From positions 185,667 through 249,666 of the forward strand of contig JAGYXB010000186.1 in assembly GCA_022495005.1 (NCBI GenBank): a stretch of DNA of 64,000 bases. Reading direction: 5' to 3'. The stretch is from Rhyacophila brunnea (Eukaryota; Arthropoda; Insecta; Trichoptera; Rhyacophilidae). Positions 35,066 to 48,126 of the stretch are shown here, piece by piece (position 1 is the first letter of the stretch; each line of letters opens with the position of its first letter). The position numbers and the translations under genes were made by a program. The notes beneath the pieces were generated by a model. It searched no databases and had not been told where the DNA came from. It was given only the letters and a program-made list of their open reading frames with translations.

Positions 35066-36449
35066 AGAAAGGCAGTCGGAAAATAAATCGTTTAAAGAGT
35101 TTTTGAAAGCAATCTAATTATATGTGATGTGTTGTTATACGTTAAATCGCATTGTTTATAAATCATTCTGTAAAAAGCCATATTTGTATATTATTGGTTG
35201 AGGGAAATAATTATAAATAAATGTCACTTAGCAAGCTCCGAATAATTAATCTGAGGACATTATGCGCACTGGTATATTAATGGATCAACCTATTAATGAC
35301 TCAGTAAACGGTCTTATTTTGATTGGTATTAAACGGTAAACAGATGTTAATCTTATTTATATATGATTTGGGACGTATATTCCGAAATGCCGATAAGTCC
35401 ATATATGGAGAAATTAAAACAAACAACCTACAAATTTTGTTACTTCTAAAATCCAAGGAAAACATCCAAAAATAATTGTTATAACTTAATGATTTGCGGA
35501 AACAGATTATTTAAAACGATAAATACATTATTGCAATAAAATGGGTTATCGATTAATTAATATGAGTAACTATTTTTAATTTCAAAATAAAATTTGTGGA
35601 CTTATCAGTATTTGGAAATATACACCTCATTTATTCAGTCACATTTTGTATAGCAAATTTTGGGCATTTTTCGTCTAAATCCATTACTGTTCCTAAGTAA
35701 CTTAGTATTTGGCTTATTTTGCAACTAAAATTAGATCTCGCTGCAGCGATATTGTGAATTTTATGAATGTTTGTGCACTTCACAACTTTAAAAGCTATAA
35801 AATAAAACAAATTGTAAAAATAATATAATAATAGGTGCCTCAATTTAACATTGTATTTCAAACTAAAAAAAAGTAGTGACTTTTTCAGAGGAAATAAATT
35901 AAGTTGAATAATCGCAAATAAATTATGAAAAGGTTAAAATTTGCATAAAAAACAAACTTTGGAACCAATAAATTAAAATCCGCGTTATATGCGTTTATTG
36001 GGCTGAAATATTTCAAGATTACATTTAAAAACGTGTGATATCAAGTATAGTGGCAGTAAGAGAAAAATCAATGATATTATACGAAAACAAAAAAAAGCAG
36101 ATTTGAAAATAAAAATAAAAGAGCGTTATATCCTTCAGAACAGTATTGCCATATACCTATATAGCTATGTATCATAGACTATACAATGTGTTTTTATCAA
36201 AGAATTATTATTATTGTTGTTATTATTATTATTATTATATTGTTGAGTTTATAAAAACCGAAAACCTTCAGGATACGATATTCAAAAGCTTAAAATTGAA
36301 AGCTGCAAAATAAGCTTAAAAACTGATTTTCTGAACAAATATCATGTCAATTTCTGATGAAAAATGTCTTTTGATTGAGGTAAGTATGATAATACGTATT
36401 ATAGTTCAATGCTTTCACTTCAAATCCACAATTCCACTCTGTGTAGGCT
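35066..36449. other. Non-coding; trinucleotide repeat at 36206-36240
   Basis: AT-rich with an imperfect (TTA)n/(TTG)n microsatellite at about 36206-36240. Nothing else recognised. Confidence 0.4.
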
Positions 36450-36680
36450 CATAATATGATCTTATTAGGATCGGACATGTTCGGAAAAAATAGCGTCTTA
36501 TGGGTCCTCTGCAAAGTGAGATTGTATTAACAATTTTTACGTCAAATGGATATTCGCCACTTGGCTCAACCGGGCCATACTGCGACTCTAAACACTCATT
36601 GAAAAATAACATGTACATTTTGTCAGACCCAAAATTCACGTCATTAAAAGCTTACACGTTATAGCTCGGTCATAGTGGGA
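36450..36680 (-). mobile_element. tRNA-like SINE, family S2, degenerate copy 2
   Basis: Matches 6957-7130 in order: atgggtcctctgcaaagtga against atgggcctccactgagtgga, then attttgtcagacccaaaatt against agtttgtcagatccgagatt, then cttacacgttatagctcggt against ccgacacgttaccgctcggc. The B box is eroded. Confidence 0.55.
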
Positions 36681-37049
36681 ACCGCAACATAATAAAGACA
36701 TGAACGCCATAGTTGCCATAAATTATGATGATTAGGTGTACCTACATTTTTATCTCTTTTTTTAAATAATGAAATGTGAATAATCACACTCAAATATCTT
36801 TTAGCAGAGCCATTTTTTATGAATGCTCTTGTATTCTTGAGACGCTGCATCCACTAGTAAGTCAATGATATAAAGACTAAAAATACCTCATATATTATTA
36901 AAGGTAACAATAACAAAAAAACTTTTTTACAGACGAATAAAATGAAAGTTTTTTTATGTAGGTATCTTGTTAACTAGCTTGTCTTGCCAACTAGCTTGCT
37001 TGTCATATCGGGTGTTCCTGATTCGTTTCGGGTTGAGGTTGATATACTA

Positions 37050-37170
37050 TGCTATTTTCTCAAGCCTGCGTATTTCTGTGAATGTTTACATACTACTACC
37101 ATACTACTGCAATTGGCCCTCGTGGTGTGTTATAGTATGAACATGGTGAATTGTGATGATGATGAATTGA
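37050..37170 (+). repeat. S3 SINE tail fragment
   Basis: The segment ttttctcaagcctgcgtatt, followed by ggccctcgtggtgtgttata, resembles the S3 tail at 58890-58955 (cctcaagcctgggagtttaa, cacggcctgttgtggtgttt). The tRNA-like head is absent. Confidence 0.4.
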
Positions 37171-37875
37171 ATTGAAACATGATCGAAAAAATGTTTTGAG
37201 ATGTCTTCTATCGATCAGAACCTTTCAAATTCGACTTTCTCAAAACATACAAAAACTGTCCATATTATGTTTAAAAAAAACTTGTATTGTGTGCTTTATT
37301 AAATATTACATAATAAAAACTATTGATGATAATCGAAATGATTTTTATTTTAACTCATCTGGGTATTCTTTACACCCGTCAAATCTTGCATTAACTTTTA
37401 TATTAGGCGAAGAAAATGTGTGGGTAGGTACTGTACTAACAAAATGAGCTCGAATTAATTACTCCGCTCTAACATGGGATTAAAATATAACGAAATATGT
37501 ATGACGAAAATGACTTTGCTTTGTTTTATTAACCGAGATGCTGTACCTACTCTACTTATTTATAATTAATCACATTGAAAGTAACTAAAATTCCTTCAGA
37601 CAATTTTAATTGAAAAAAATGTTGGGAAAGAAATATTAATTAGATGAAGCCTTAAACTACATAGTTCTAATCTTTTTGGTTTGAGATAATTATTTATTAT
37701 CAGTGACGTCCCTCGGTAAGGTGACGACACTATTAAGGATACTAAATATGATGCCCCTTTTAATTATCAATTTCAAAATATCTGAAAAATCATTTTAAAT
37801 ACCTACATAACTATTTTATTATTTATTTTCGAGTCAATTTCAAACACCAAAAATCATTAAATTGATTTAGAATGT

Positions 37876-38090
37876 ACGTTTTATAACTTTGCACTTTTTT
37901 GCACTTCTTACTACACCGATACGGCTCTTTGCCTGATAACCTCGCATAAAATTAGGTTAAATGATATTAAATTATTGTACTAATATATTTAGTAATAAAT
38001 AAATAAATAAATAATATATGTAAAAAAAATATTTTTAGAATATATTACTTCATTATCATCCTAGAGCCGGAGTGCAAAGTTATGAAGCGT
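37876..38090 (-). mobile_element. M1 MITE, best-preserved copy, TA-flanked
   Basis: Inverted ends CGTTTTATAACTTTGCACT and agtgcaaagttatgaagcg match at 17 of 19 positions and are bordered by TA on both sides. This is the pattern of Tc1/mariner-type MITEs. The interior contains a TAAATAAATAAATAAA run and, reversed, the ctaggatgaaaatgatg word of the other M1 copies. Confidence 0.75.
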
Positions 38091-38178
38091 ACACGCTACA
38101 TACCTACCATCTACTGAGAATTGGAACATTTCCACGAAATCTACTCTCAAACTTTGATGGTTTTAGGTAGGTACGTGA

Positions 38179-38702
38179 GGGTGGCGAGGGGTGAAGGTAG
38201 GCTATTAAGCTTCGACATAAATAGTGCACACTATACTTTGTCAGTGATACTTATTTATTTTCATTGAATTAAGAATACAACATTTTTGCAGGTAGATGAT
38301 GTTGGTTAGTTTTTTAAATTTAATTAAACCCTGCCTAAAACCAAACGGTAATAGTTTAGGTATGCTATGGGCGATCCGACAAAAATTATGCATACTTTTT
38401 CAATTAAACTTATTGGTTTACGTTGAATTAAGAATGCATATGACAGATGGTGATGGTGAGTTTTTTTTAAATTTAAAAACCCTCCTTACCAAACCATATT
38501 CGATAAGAAATATTATTCTATCTATAAAAAACTAATATTTTGGATTAGGGAGGGTTTATTTGAATTTAAAAACTAACAAACACTATCTATACATTGTAGT
38601 CTTAGTTCAATGAGAACAAATACGTTTGACCGACAAAGTTTAGTGTGCACTATTTATGTCGGATCCTAACAGTCTACCTCCACCCTTCTCCACTGGGGAG
38701 GT
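38179..38702. mobile_element. Fold-back element with about 150-bp inverted arms
   Basis: The left arm (38179-38330) contains cgacataaatagtgcacact; the right arm (38540-38702) contains agtgtgcactatttatgtcg, its exact inverse. Matching continues outward through gtgaaggtaggct / agtctacctccac and inward through ggttagttttttaaattt / aaatttaaaaactaacaaac. Interior modules (aaaccctgcct, aaaccctcctt) are repeated again, giving nested inverted structure. No coding potential; the 79-codon frame at 38296-38535 is incidental. Confidence 0.82.
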
Positions 38703-40079
38703 TTAGAGGCACCACTCTAAAAGCTTTTCCTGTGTGGTGAACCTTTATTAAAATATGCATTGCAGTAGGTATCGCAGTTCTATAATAGTTTCGTAGTCAT
38801 CATTTATTATGCTTCGATTATTTTTTAAACTAAGATAGCAATGCTTTCTAATGATGCGACAGTATCGTCTGCTTCATGGAAAAATGCCGCTCTTATGCAA
38901 CGCATGGCCTACGTACTTCCACGGGACATCACTGTTTATAATATTTCATTATAATTAATGAAATATGGATGGCAAATACGACGAATAAACTGTATTATGA
39001 AAGAAATAAACTTGAAAAACTGACTAAAATTTGTCTCCTGAGAGTTATGCAGTACTTTTGGCAACTATTGAGGATTGTAGCTCCTTTATTTTCTAGTAAT
39101 GGCTCTCCTGCGATGTCTATATTCCATTGTATGCATACCTTAAGATATTCAGGGGCTTTATATTCTTGTGTTTATTGGGTTTATTCTCATTAAGAAATAA
39201 GCCAAAACTACCACCTAAGTCTTGGTCTATGGTGACTGGCGGTTGCATTATTTTTATTTTATTAATCCATTTTGTGAGTAAAACAATGAAAAAAATGATA
39301 ATGGTAAATGATAATATCCATTTTAATGCCACAGTAAAGACACAATGCTTTATTTTAAATATACTAAATTAAACCAAGTACCTAATTTGCATTTATTTAT
39401 AATAATATTAATTATTTAATAAAAAGTTAAATAAACGGATTTATTTATTCGTGTTTACATAATTAAACAAGCCACCCGCAGTTTGATATATATTCACAAT
39501 TACATTAAATTGTATAAGTCTTTTTGTTTATATAAATTGAACGCATGCATGAGAAAAATATTTGAAAAAAAATTTCCAATCTTTGTTATACAAAGGTGGA
39601 ATCATCTAATGTGAAGGCGTTTCGTAATATTATTATTGAAACGAAAAGTTATGATGTGGGATGACTTTCCGCGCCACTTCCGTTTCGATTGTTTACAATG
39701 GATGACGTTTCATTAAATTCAATCTCATTAAAATCATTACGATTACGGTTAACGCGTAACAATTGCTGTTGTGTTGATGAATTATGTCCCTTCTGAGGCG
39801 TCAAATAATGTGAATCATAACGTAACATCGCTGTGACGTTGTTTTCTTCACGCCAGGGCTTGACAACATTATGATCTATATGTTATACGTATGCAGTTGA
39901 CCGTATCACAATTTATCATGAGATCTTGTATTGGTTACGGATGGCCGTATACTTATTATTAAGATAAAATTCATGTCTAAATAAAACACTTAAAATACGT
40001 AATAAAACGACCGTAATACAAGGAAAAGACAAATGAAAATAGGTATGTAAGTAAATTAGAAATACAATAATTATATCGT
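38703..40079. other. Non-coding; unresolved open frames at 39117-39372
   Basis: Overlapping frames on both strands at 39117-39372 are hydrophobic, but the minus-strand one has no ATG where the frame begins. I cannot assign either. The rest is AT-rich, apart from the direct repeat at 39961-40085 shared with 26586. Confidence 0.35.
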
Positions 40080-40395
40080 ATATCTTGAAGATTGGGTAAA
40101 GCCAGCAGAGCATAATATCCCACCCGAAGCCAGTTTCGGGTACCGTTAATGGCTGAGAATCATGGTGAAGTGGGGGCTCTCCGATGACCAAACCGGCAAG
40201 TGCGGTGAAAAACAAAGCATGGGACACCTATTTTCATGCCAGGCTTGCCCAGTAAGCTGCAATTTCGACGAGATCCTACAAACCGAGGAAAATGGTGTTG
40301 TCTTCGACAACTACTGGAGCGACACATTGCAGCTATTGAAGACCCGACACGACGAAGAAGAAGTATATTTTTCGATACTATTCAGGTAGAACACG
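40080..40395 (+). pseudogene. LINE C-terminal relic (Zn-knuckle-like end)
   Basis: The plus-strand frame from about 40162 reads MVKWGLSDDQTGKCGEKQSM and continues GHLFSCQACP, closely recalling the C-terminal CxC...H...C motif of insect non-LTR retrotransposons (WGL..s..C.CG..Q...HL...C). The preceding part is frameshifted and no reverse transcriptase core is present. Confidence 0.6.
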
Positions 40396-41445
40396 TGTTA
40401 AACAATATACTATTATGTTCAATAATTACGGCTGTATTATAATATGCAATAAAGTTTGTCACGTAATCGAAACGCGCATTAAATATTTTCTGTTAGTTGG
40501 CATGGTCTATGTCCATTGGGTTTTGTGGACTAAAGTAATAAAATGAATCCTGCTTAAAACATTAGTATATGGTGCTATGATGCAGGCGGTGAAAAAGAGC
40601 ACACGAAACTATATAGAATAATATAATAATTGGCGGTTTCAATAAAAATATATTTATTTCTACATGTTTTTTTTAAAGTATAATAAAGACTTTTTGGTAG
40701 TTAAGTATGTGATGGTTCGGTCATTTAGGAAGGTCAAGCATGCTTATAAATGGATAATTTATAATTGGCAGATGAGAAGATAAAAATGACATTTCCCAAA
40801 ATGTTTCACACAGGAAATCGAATCGCTTAAAATATAATAGAATCTGAATCTGATTCTTATAAAACCAAACTAATGAAACTACAATATGTAGAGATAAATG
40901 CTGATCCGGCGATCTGATCAAGTTCTACGAAAGTATGTTATAGTAAAAAAAAAAATGGGATATAGTAAGAATAGAAGCAGCTACGTATTCATCGTTGGTA
41001 GTGAGAAAGCCGGAGTTGATGATAATAATTATGATTTAGGAACATATTATTTACTAAGCGAAGAGGTCATAACGTGATAGTTGTCAACCGCTTCCCAAAT
41101 ATCATAACTAGAACTGTTCGCGGCAACATAATGAAACAACGAGAACAATTAGGCATGTTATTTATTTTGCAATCCGGGTAATAATGAGAATTCTAGACAG
41201 AGAAACAATTTATCATTCTAAAAGATTTACTACTAAATGATAGAATGAGATGGAAACAATCGCTGAATATTATTATAAGTATGTAGTAAGTAGGTACTTT
41301 ATAAAAAAAAAATCATTCATGATAGTCTACAACAAGACCATTGTTGTACGCGACAGAATGAAAACGCAACTAAACAGTAGTCAGATACCAATGGCTCATT
41401 TATATTAAAATAATGAATATAATAATATAACAATATAATATTCAC
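40396..41445. other. Non-coding, nothing recognised
   Basis: AT-rich sequence. The 66-codon frame at 40721-40921 has no recognisable features. Confidence 0.4.
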
Positions 41446-41896
41446 GATACTTCAGTGAAACGGCAAATAATTGTCAACTATAGGCGCGAATTTTGGACTC
41501 GCCGGCATTCGGAGAGCGAAAGTCGAGGTGCGAAAACGTCAATTTGTTTCATGATGGCGACGGGGGTATTAATTCTTAAATCGTGTAAAGATTACTAAAA
41601 ACGTTACCAATTTACTTGAAAAAGAAAACATGTCAATGAATATATTATTATTGTTACTAATAGAACATACGTTAAAGTGCCCACCACCACCCGTCATATA
41701 TGCACAACCGTGGATATGCACGGCCGCTTTCTATGACGCTTAGAACAATAAACAGATCATTAAATGGACGCATTTTGGATTTATATGACAAATTATATTT
41801 CGTTCGGCATGCGTCATTTGCACCCGCGACCCGCAATCCGCGCATCGCCTAGCCACGATCTTTTTATACCATGCCTCAACTGAGGTATAGCCTTAA
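41446..41896 (+). repeat. R6 repeat, copy 1
   Basis: Reverse-complement partner of 47459-47822. Shared blocks: cttcagtgaaacggcaaata, ttcttaaatcgtgtaaagat, cttgaaaaagaaaacatgtc, taaatggacgcat and the end gaggtatagccttaa. This copy has about 90 extra bases near 41670-41760. Relatively CpG-rich for the region. No coding frame survives. Confidence 0.75.
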
Positions 41897-41994
41897 CATA
41901 ATGGTGTATTTATTTATTGTTACGAATTAATTATGAATAGGTATTTGTAATTTGATTATTTATATATTGTGTATATTTGATACATTACTATTGG

Positions 41995-42490
41995 CCGTTA
42001 ATTCGGAGGGTGGAGCGGACCCTTTTTTGAGTTGCTACACTCTACTTCCGCTCCGGGACTTAGTTACTTGCTCCAACTCCGCTCCAGGGTCTCCTGAGTT
42101 CTTGGTAAAAAGTTTTAATATGTATTATACGTATTCAAATGTTATTTTTTTTTTTTTAAATAAATAGTTTTGAAATAAGGTTTATTGTTCGTCCCTTTTG
42201 ATAATTTTGAAAATCGGCAGCAAATCGTCTTTCATTATCTGCTTCTTCTGTCAAAAAAATGAGGTTATTTATCACTCGGCAGTTCCAAATTCCAAATAAT
42301 TCCAGTGTTGCAAAGTGTAAAATATAATATTTTCATTGGATTTTAGGACGAAAATTGAATAATAAAAAAAACATCCGGAGCAGTAGAGCACTACAAATTT
42401 TCGGTGCTCTGGTTCCGTTCCTGATTCGGGTAAAACCCCATTGCTCCACTGCTTCGTGCTCTTGCTCTAGTGCTCTATTGTACTTACATA
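41995..42490. repeat. Possible hAT-like non-autonomous element (GGAGC-rich)
   Basis: Two patches rich in GGAGC/GCTCC words (42000-42105 and 42370-42485) lie in roughly inverted arrangement around AT-rich sequence. Precise ends and target duplication are not clear, so the call is tentative. Confidence 0.35.
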
Positions 42491-42888
42491 TTGAAGTACT
42501 TTTTGCTTACTTAACCCATTCACATACGTAACGCAGATTTCGAATGGGTTTACTTTTACAAATAAAATGTTTGCCAAGAATCTACCCTATTTGACTCTTA
42601 TACATAAGCATATAATAATATATAAGTAACCTACATGGGCTTAAATTTAAAATTAGATTATTATATTTTATTAACGGTGATCGCTAATAGATTAAATATA
42701 TTTTAAAACTCCTTTATTTTAAAGAATCATCGATTTTTTTTTTCATTTTGTTTCTTAATAATAAAAAGAAAGAAGTCTTTACCACAGAACAGATTAATAA
42801 TTAATATAAATGTAAAAGCCATCGCCATGGACTAAATTTCTGAAGCAGGGTAGTTTATGGCCTGAACGCCATAAAACCGAATTAAAAT

Positions 42889-43471
42889 ATTTACAAGATA
42901 AAAAGAACGTTTTATATTCAACGTTTTTAAATTTTCTGTTGAATCATATAAACTTGACTTGATTAGCTTAAACGATCAAAAAAATTTGTACTTGATAGAA
43001 ATACTGAAGAAACATTGAATACTGAAATGTCATTTTTACATTTCATATTGATTTACATAGTAACGCACGTATATATTAATAATTTAGTTGCTAGGACCCC
43101 AGACCCCAGGCATCCAATAAGTGTTTTACTTTTTACGGATTTCTCCCGAAATAACTTTTCATACAAAACAGAATTAACTGAAAATGAATTAAATTATACT
43201 CAAAGAAGGCTAAAAGTATTAAAATAATGCATTGGCATCGTGTTATGATATATTCTAAAAGTTTCAAATGTCTAGCTAGTCGTGCAGTTAGTTAAAAATC
43301 GATTGCAAGATTTGTACTGGATAAACAACCACCGAACAAACAAGAATACGACCTAATAAAAACGTTGTAAAAATCGCGTCGACTGATCCCAAAGATTGAA
43401 AGCACGTTACATTAACGAGACAAACTAAAATGCATATTAAAATATAGACTTAATTATTAAAAATAACATAT
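42889..43471 (+). repeat. R1 repeat, copy 3 (long form)
   Basis: Carries the usual R1 body plus about 100 further bases (tcgcgtcgactgatcccaaa through taattattaaaaataacata) shared with copy 4 at 48127-48667. The hairpin bases have changed (ccaggcatcc instead of cctagcaac), weakening the stem. Confidence 0.82.
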
Positions 43472-45006
43472 TATTTAACACGTGTTCAAGTTTATCCCAT
43501 ATTTTTCCACACTCGAGATCTCTAGCCTGTCATACCACACTCGGTGGAGTAAGCCAGTTCCCATTAATTTTGTGATCCCTGGTCTTTACCCTTTTCCGTG
43601 ATGTACTTATCTATTTTATCAAAAATTAGATATTGAGTCACTTACAGAGGTTATTTAGCCAAGATACCATGTTTTTAAATACCTACACATCTGTTTCTTC
43701 TACATTAGTACTCATAGTGATGTAGGGTCCCGTGATAGGTACTCCCGATTAATATATGGTATGGTGAGGAGTTGTTGTAGTTTGGTAAGGTAATTAACAT
43801 CAATGTATTCATACGTCATATCAATGCTTGATTGTGAATTTGAGTAAATCGTCTTTTTATATACCAATAAGTTTTCTGCGTTTGGTAGTAGCTATACCGA
43901 AGTTATTTTGGCATACTGGCTAAAACCTCTTATTGATGACGTGATAAAACCAGGAAATTCTCATTGATCGCCGATATAGCCACCAAAAAGTTGGCATATT
44001 TATTTCATTATAATATGCCTACGGGGATTATTATATTTTTATCTTCTAATTTTACATCATTAACTTTATTGTTTACTCCCACTCTAAAAAATAAACCATA
44101 TTTTTTAAAAGTTTATTCTTACTGTGTATTATTAAAAAGATATTATATAATTTCTTTAAATGCTCTAAGAAAACGTTAAAAATAATAATAATCAAAGTTA
44201 CTTTATTTTCAAGGTTAATTTAAAAATAAATTGTTTCCCAATAAGGTTAACAATAGGCGTTATGATTTTGAAAATATGCATAAATCACCATGATCGCTCT
44301 TATAAATTAAGCAATAAAAAGATTAGTGGATAAGTGGTTCAAGAATCAAACACTTAATTTTTGTTACTTTATAAATGGCGATGAATCATCTCTATTTCGA
44401 TGTACGCCCACAGTATCAGAAACGATCAGTTAAAATGTTTGCCGCCTCTGCCTTAATGTGTTGCGCAACGCGTGCGAATTCGTTTTTAAATGTTTGCGGC
44501 ATCTATGCGCCACTATTAGAACAATCAGTGTGAGTTATTAATAGTTTATCCCGTGTGAGTGCGGCGCTTTCGATTTCAATATTCTACGAACGCACACAAA
44601 TTAGCCAATGTGTGCTACTAGTGCTTTCGTATGCATGTGAGACATATAGAGAAAAGCAAAAACTACGAATAGCGCAACGTTAAACAGAAAAGTGCATTTT
44701 GGCCATTATTTATTAAAAACATATTGTTTACATAACAAATATTATTAATTCAAGACGTCCACAACATGAAATTTTGATTTAAAAAAGTAATCTTATCACA
44801 ATTAATGAACAATCTGGCTGTAGCTACAGATCAGGTGTTCATAGCAAGAATCTGATCATGGGGAAGATACACGGAAAAGTGGTTGGGGTCTGCCGTGCAG
44901 GCAACGAAGCTGTGGACGAGTTGCATTCGGTCATCAAAGGTTTCGTAGAGTGTGAAGATGTGTGAAAAACAGATAGCATTAGTGATTATACAATGCGGTA
45001 TCTTGC
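43472..45006. other. Non-coding; mildly GC-richer tract at 44380-44660
   Basis: The tract at 44380-44660 has more CpG and weak internal repeats (gtttgccgcctctgcc, gtttgcggcatctatgcg) but no coding frame. Around 44748-44960 there is a LINE-3'-like word (aagacgtccacaacatgaaa) as at 21771 and 34748. Confidence 0.35.
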
Positions 45007-46110
45007 TTAAGGGGGGACATGCTCAGCGTAGGTCAAAATGGAGCTTTTATTCTTTTTTCAAAGCATGATCCTGGACATACCTTAAACGTTGTAGATAATT
45101 TATTTATATTATTTTGAAGCCTTATTATTCTTTATATTTATTTTAAACATTTGATGACTGCATAAAGTATTTTTTGAACATAAAATAATATTCTTTTAAA
45201 CCTCTCGCTCAAAGTTTTAGAATATAGTCATATTTCGGTACATAACTGTGCAGTGGTGCTAGGATTTTTTACATTTATTAATTTTTAAACGCATTTATAA
45301 AACCATTAGTATAATTTATGAAGAGATAGTAGACGTAGCCATAAATTGACAAACTATAATTGAAGTAGGGAGTAAAATGATGTTAACGCGCGTGTTTGAG
45401 CATGTACCTAACCGAAAAAAAACGGTACATGTTCAAATACGCGCGTTAACATCATTTTACTCCCTACTTCAATTATAGTTTGTCAATTTATGGCTACGGC
45501 CGTATGCTGTAGCTTAACCACTGGGGAATGCCAAAAAAAATGGCGTATTCCATTAAAACACTACCTTATTCTTAGGTCAATAATTATTATAAAGCAACCA
45601 TTATTCGTAGGATGTTTATCACACTTGAATGGTCAAAGACATAGCTTATAATGAGTATCTTTTGAATTATCTTCAAATGTGTTAATCTTGCCAATTTTTT
45701 AAATAATAAAATGCCTAATTCTTGTCAAATTTGGGATCACAGAGATTATCAATTTAATTTTTTATCGTGAATATTTTACAAAAAATATCTCATAATAAAT
45801 TATTCTAATGGTTTTATAAATGCGTTTAAAAATTAATAAATGTAAAAAATCTTAACACCACTGCACATTTATGTACTGAAATATGGACTATATTCTAAAA
45901 CATTAGAGCGAGAGGTTTAAAAGAATACTATTTTATGTAATAAATATACTTTATGCAGTCATTAAACGTTTAAAATAAATATAAAGGATAATAAGGCTTC
46001 AAAATTATATAAATAGATTATCTACAACGCTTAAGGTATGTCCAGGATCATGTTTTGAAAAAAGAACAAAAGCTCCATTTTGACCCACGCTGAGCACGTC
46101 CGCCCTTAAG
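45007..46110. repeat. Giant palindrome of two R2 copies head-to-head
   Basis: Left arm 45007-45413 (+ orientation, internally deleted by about 290 bp) and right arm 45422-46110 (reversed, near full length) meet at ctaaccgaaaaaaaacgg. Outer ends are ttaaggggggacatgctcag and ctgagcacgtccgcccttaa. The inner 100 bp on each side are close to perfect complements (gttaacgcgcgtgtttgagc against caaatacgcgcgttaac). Other R2 copies: 23608-24320 and 49951-50645. Confidence 0.85.
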
Positions 46111-46789
46111 TTACTTACTAACGTACCTAATGTTATTTGCGATGTTGTATAATTTTAATCTAAATAAATTGTTTCTTATATTTTCGGAAATTATCACCAA
46201 CGGGCCCCGATCCTTCACGTGGTCCAGTGGAAGGTGTATATCAGTAATAAGATTACATGGAAGTTAATCTTCAGAGATGTTTATTCGTCATGTCTCAATT
46301 TAAAGTTACATGGTGTAAAAATAAAATGGAAACAACTCGGAGAGTAGAGTTGAGTTTGAACAAGTTGAATGATATACGAATCATTTACAATAGTACTTAT
46401 AAATATGAAATAGTAAGTAAGTAATATTAGTGACGCTTAGTTCATGTACCAGGGTTTATATGTGTGTAGTAACACATATAGATAGGGTGGATAAATTGGG
46501 GTTGATCAATAATATAATATTGAATAGGTACATTGCAATAGTCTAAACGAAATCACACTAATTGAATATTCTTAACAATAACACATAATTAGGAACATAG
46601 GGCACGGCCCCGACATCCTGAAGTGGGCCCCCAGGCTAGGATGATAGGCGGCTCCCCCTACCTATCTCTAAGGGTAAAGCCAGTGTGACGCGCTGCAGTA
46701 GCGTTATCCAAATATTGTATTTCTAGCGATTTTTTAAATATTTTTAATATGTACGAGTACATCCATTTGAATTATGAAGTTGTCGAAAA

Positions 46790-47011
46790 TCGACCCACAG
46801 TAAAAAATTGTATCGTACAACCAAATAGTTTTCATTATTATTAAATATCATTCAAGTGAAAATAAGCGCAGCACGCGAGTTTTTACTATTAAAATGATTT
46901 GCCGTCTGTGTTTATCTCACTTATCTGGTCGAAACTTCGTTACGCCGGGGCCCTTTTTGAGCCAGGACCCCCGGGCTAGAGCCCTGTCAGCCCCCCCTTA
47001 TGGGGGCCATG
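46790..47011 (+). repeat. R5 repeat, copy 1
   Basis: Inverse of 47893-48100. Shared blocks: tgtttatctcacttatctgg, then ggtcga, gccggggccc and ggctagagccctgtcagccc. Related GC-rich words (ggcccccaggctaggatg; cctagcctgagggcctg) at about 46600-46670 and 48806-48845 look like further fragments. Confidence 0.65.
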
Positions 47012-47458
47012 ACATAGGGTGTCGATGAATTAAATAAAAGAAAAAATATTGTCATTGAGGAGATATCATAGAGAGGGGAGTTATGGATACATAACAGGTT
47101 TATTCATAAAATATATATTTTTAGACAAACATAAAACACAAATACTAGGTACTTTTATATTAGTGAGGCCCTGACGTCCGAAGGTCTCGGAGCTCGATAA
47201 ATAAATTGAAAAAGTGCAGTTGACATATTTCTCAATAACATGATCAAATAAGTATGTAAAATTGAGGGGAAATCAAATAATATATCTTGAGGAAATCTGG
47301 TGTTGCTTTTGAGTTTTTCTTTTTAGAACGTGACATGCGTAACAGAAATTACAATTAATCAAATATGTCTAGGTATATGACAAAAAAACCTTTTTTAAAA
47401 TTATGGTTTAATAAGTTGAGTTTCTTTGAGTACCCACAAAGTATTATGTCAGGGCCTC

Positions 47459-47822
47459 TTAAGGCTATACTTCCGCTGGGCACGGTCTAAAACAATCGTG
47501 ACTACGCGACGCGAAGATTGTGCAAATGCGCGTGCAGAACAAAACATAATTTGTCATAAAAAGTCAACATGCGTCCATTTAATTTTATGTTTTTTGTTCT
47601 ATTACTAATAATAATAATATATTCATTGACATGTTTTCTTTTTCAAGTAAATGGGTAACGTTTTTTAGTCATCTTAACACGATTTAAGAATTAATTCCTC
47701 CGTCGCCATCACAAAACAAATTGACGTGTTTACAGCTTGACTTTCGCTCTCCGATTGCCAGCCAGTCCGAAATTTCGTCGCAACTATAGTTGAAAATTAT
47801 TTGCCGTTTCACTGAAGTACCG
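47459..47822 (-). repeat. R6 repeat, copy 2 (reversed)
   Basis: Starts ttaaggctatacttccgctg and ends ttgccgtttcactgaagtac, the inverse of 41446-41896. The 60-codon frame at 47426-47608 is not conserved in the other copy and is incidental. Confidence 0.75.
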
Positions 47823-47892
47823 TCTTAATAAAAACTTACCACTTAAAGTACAGTTTGGACTATGATACAAAAGAGGCTATTTAATAACAACA

Positions 47893-48100
47893 TCATGGCC
47901 CCCCCACAAGGGAAAGGCTGACAGGGCTCTAGCCTGGGGGCCCGGCGTGACGAGTCGACCAGATAAATGAGATAAACACACATCACAAATTTGCTCTAAT
48001 AGTAAAAAAGTCGCCTGCGGCGCTGTTTAATTTAATAGTGCTAATATTTTAAAAGGTGTGTTGATACGATGCAATTTTTAATTGTGTATCAATGCTTGAC
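47893..48100 (-). repeat. R5 repeat, copy 2 (reversed), abutting R1
   Basis: Begins catggcccccccacaaggga, contains gctgacagggctctagcctg, the inverse of copy 1, and ends about 25 bp before an R1 copy. R6, R5 and R1 thus lie back-to-back from 47459 to 48720. Confidence 0.65.
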
Positions 48101-48126
48101 AACTCAAGTGGATTTAAGTACTAAAT

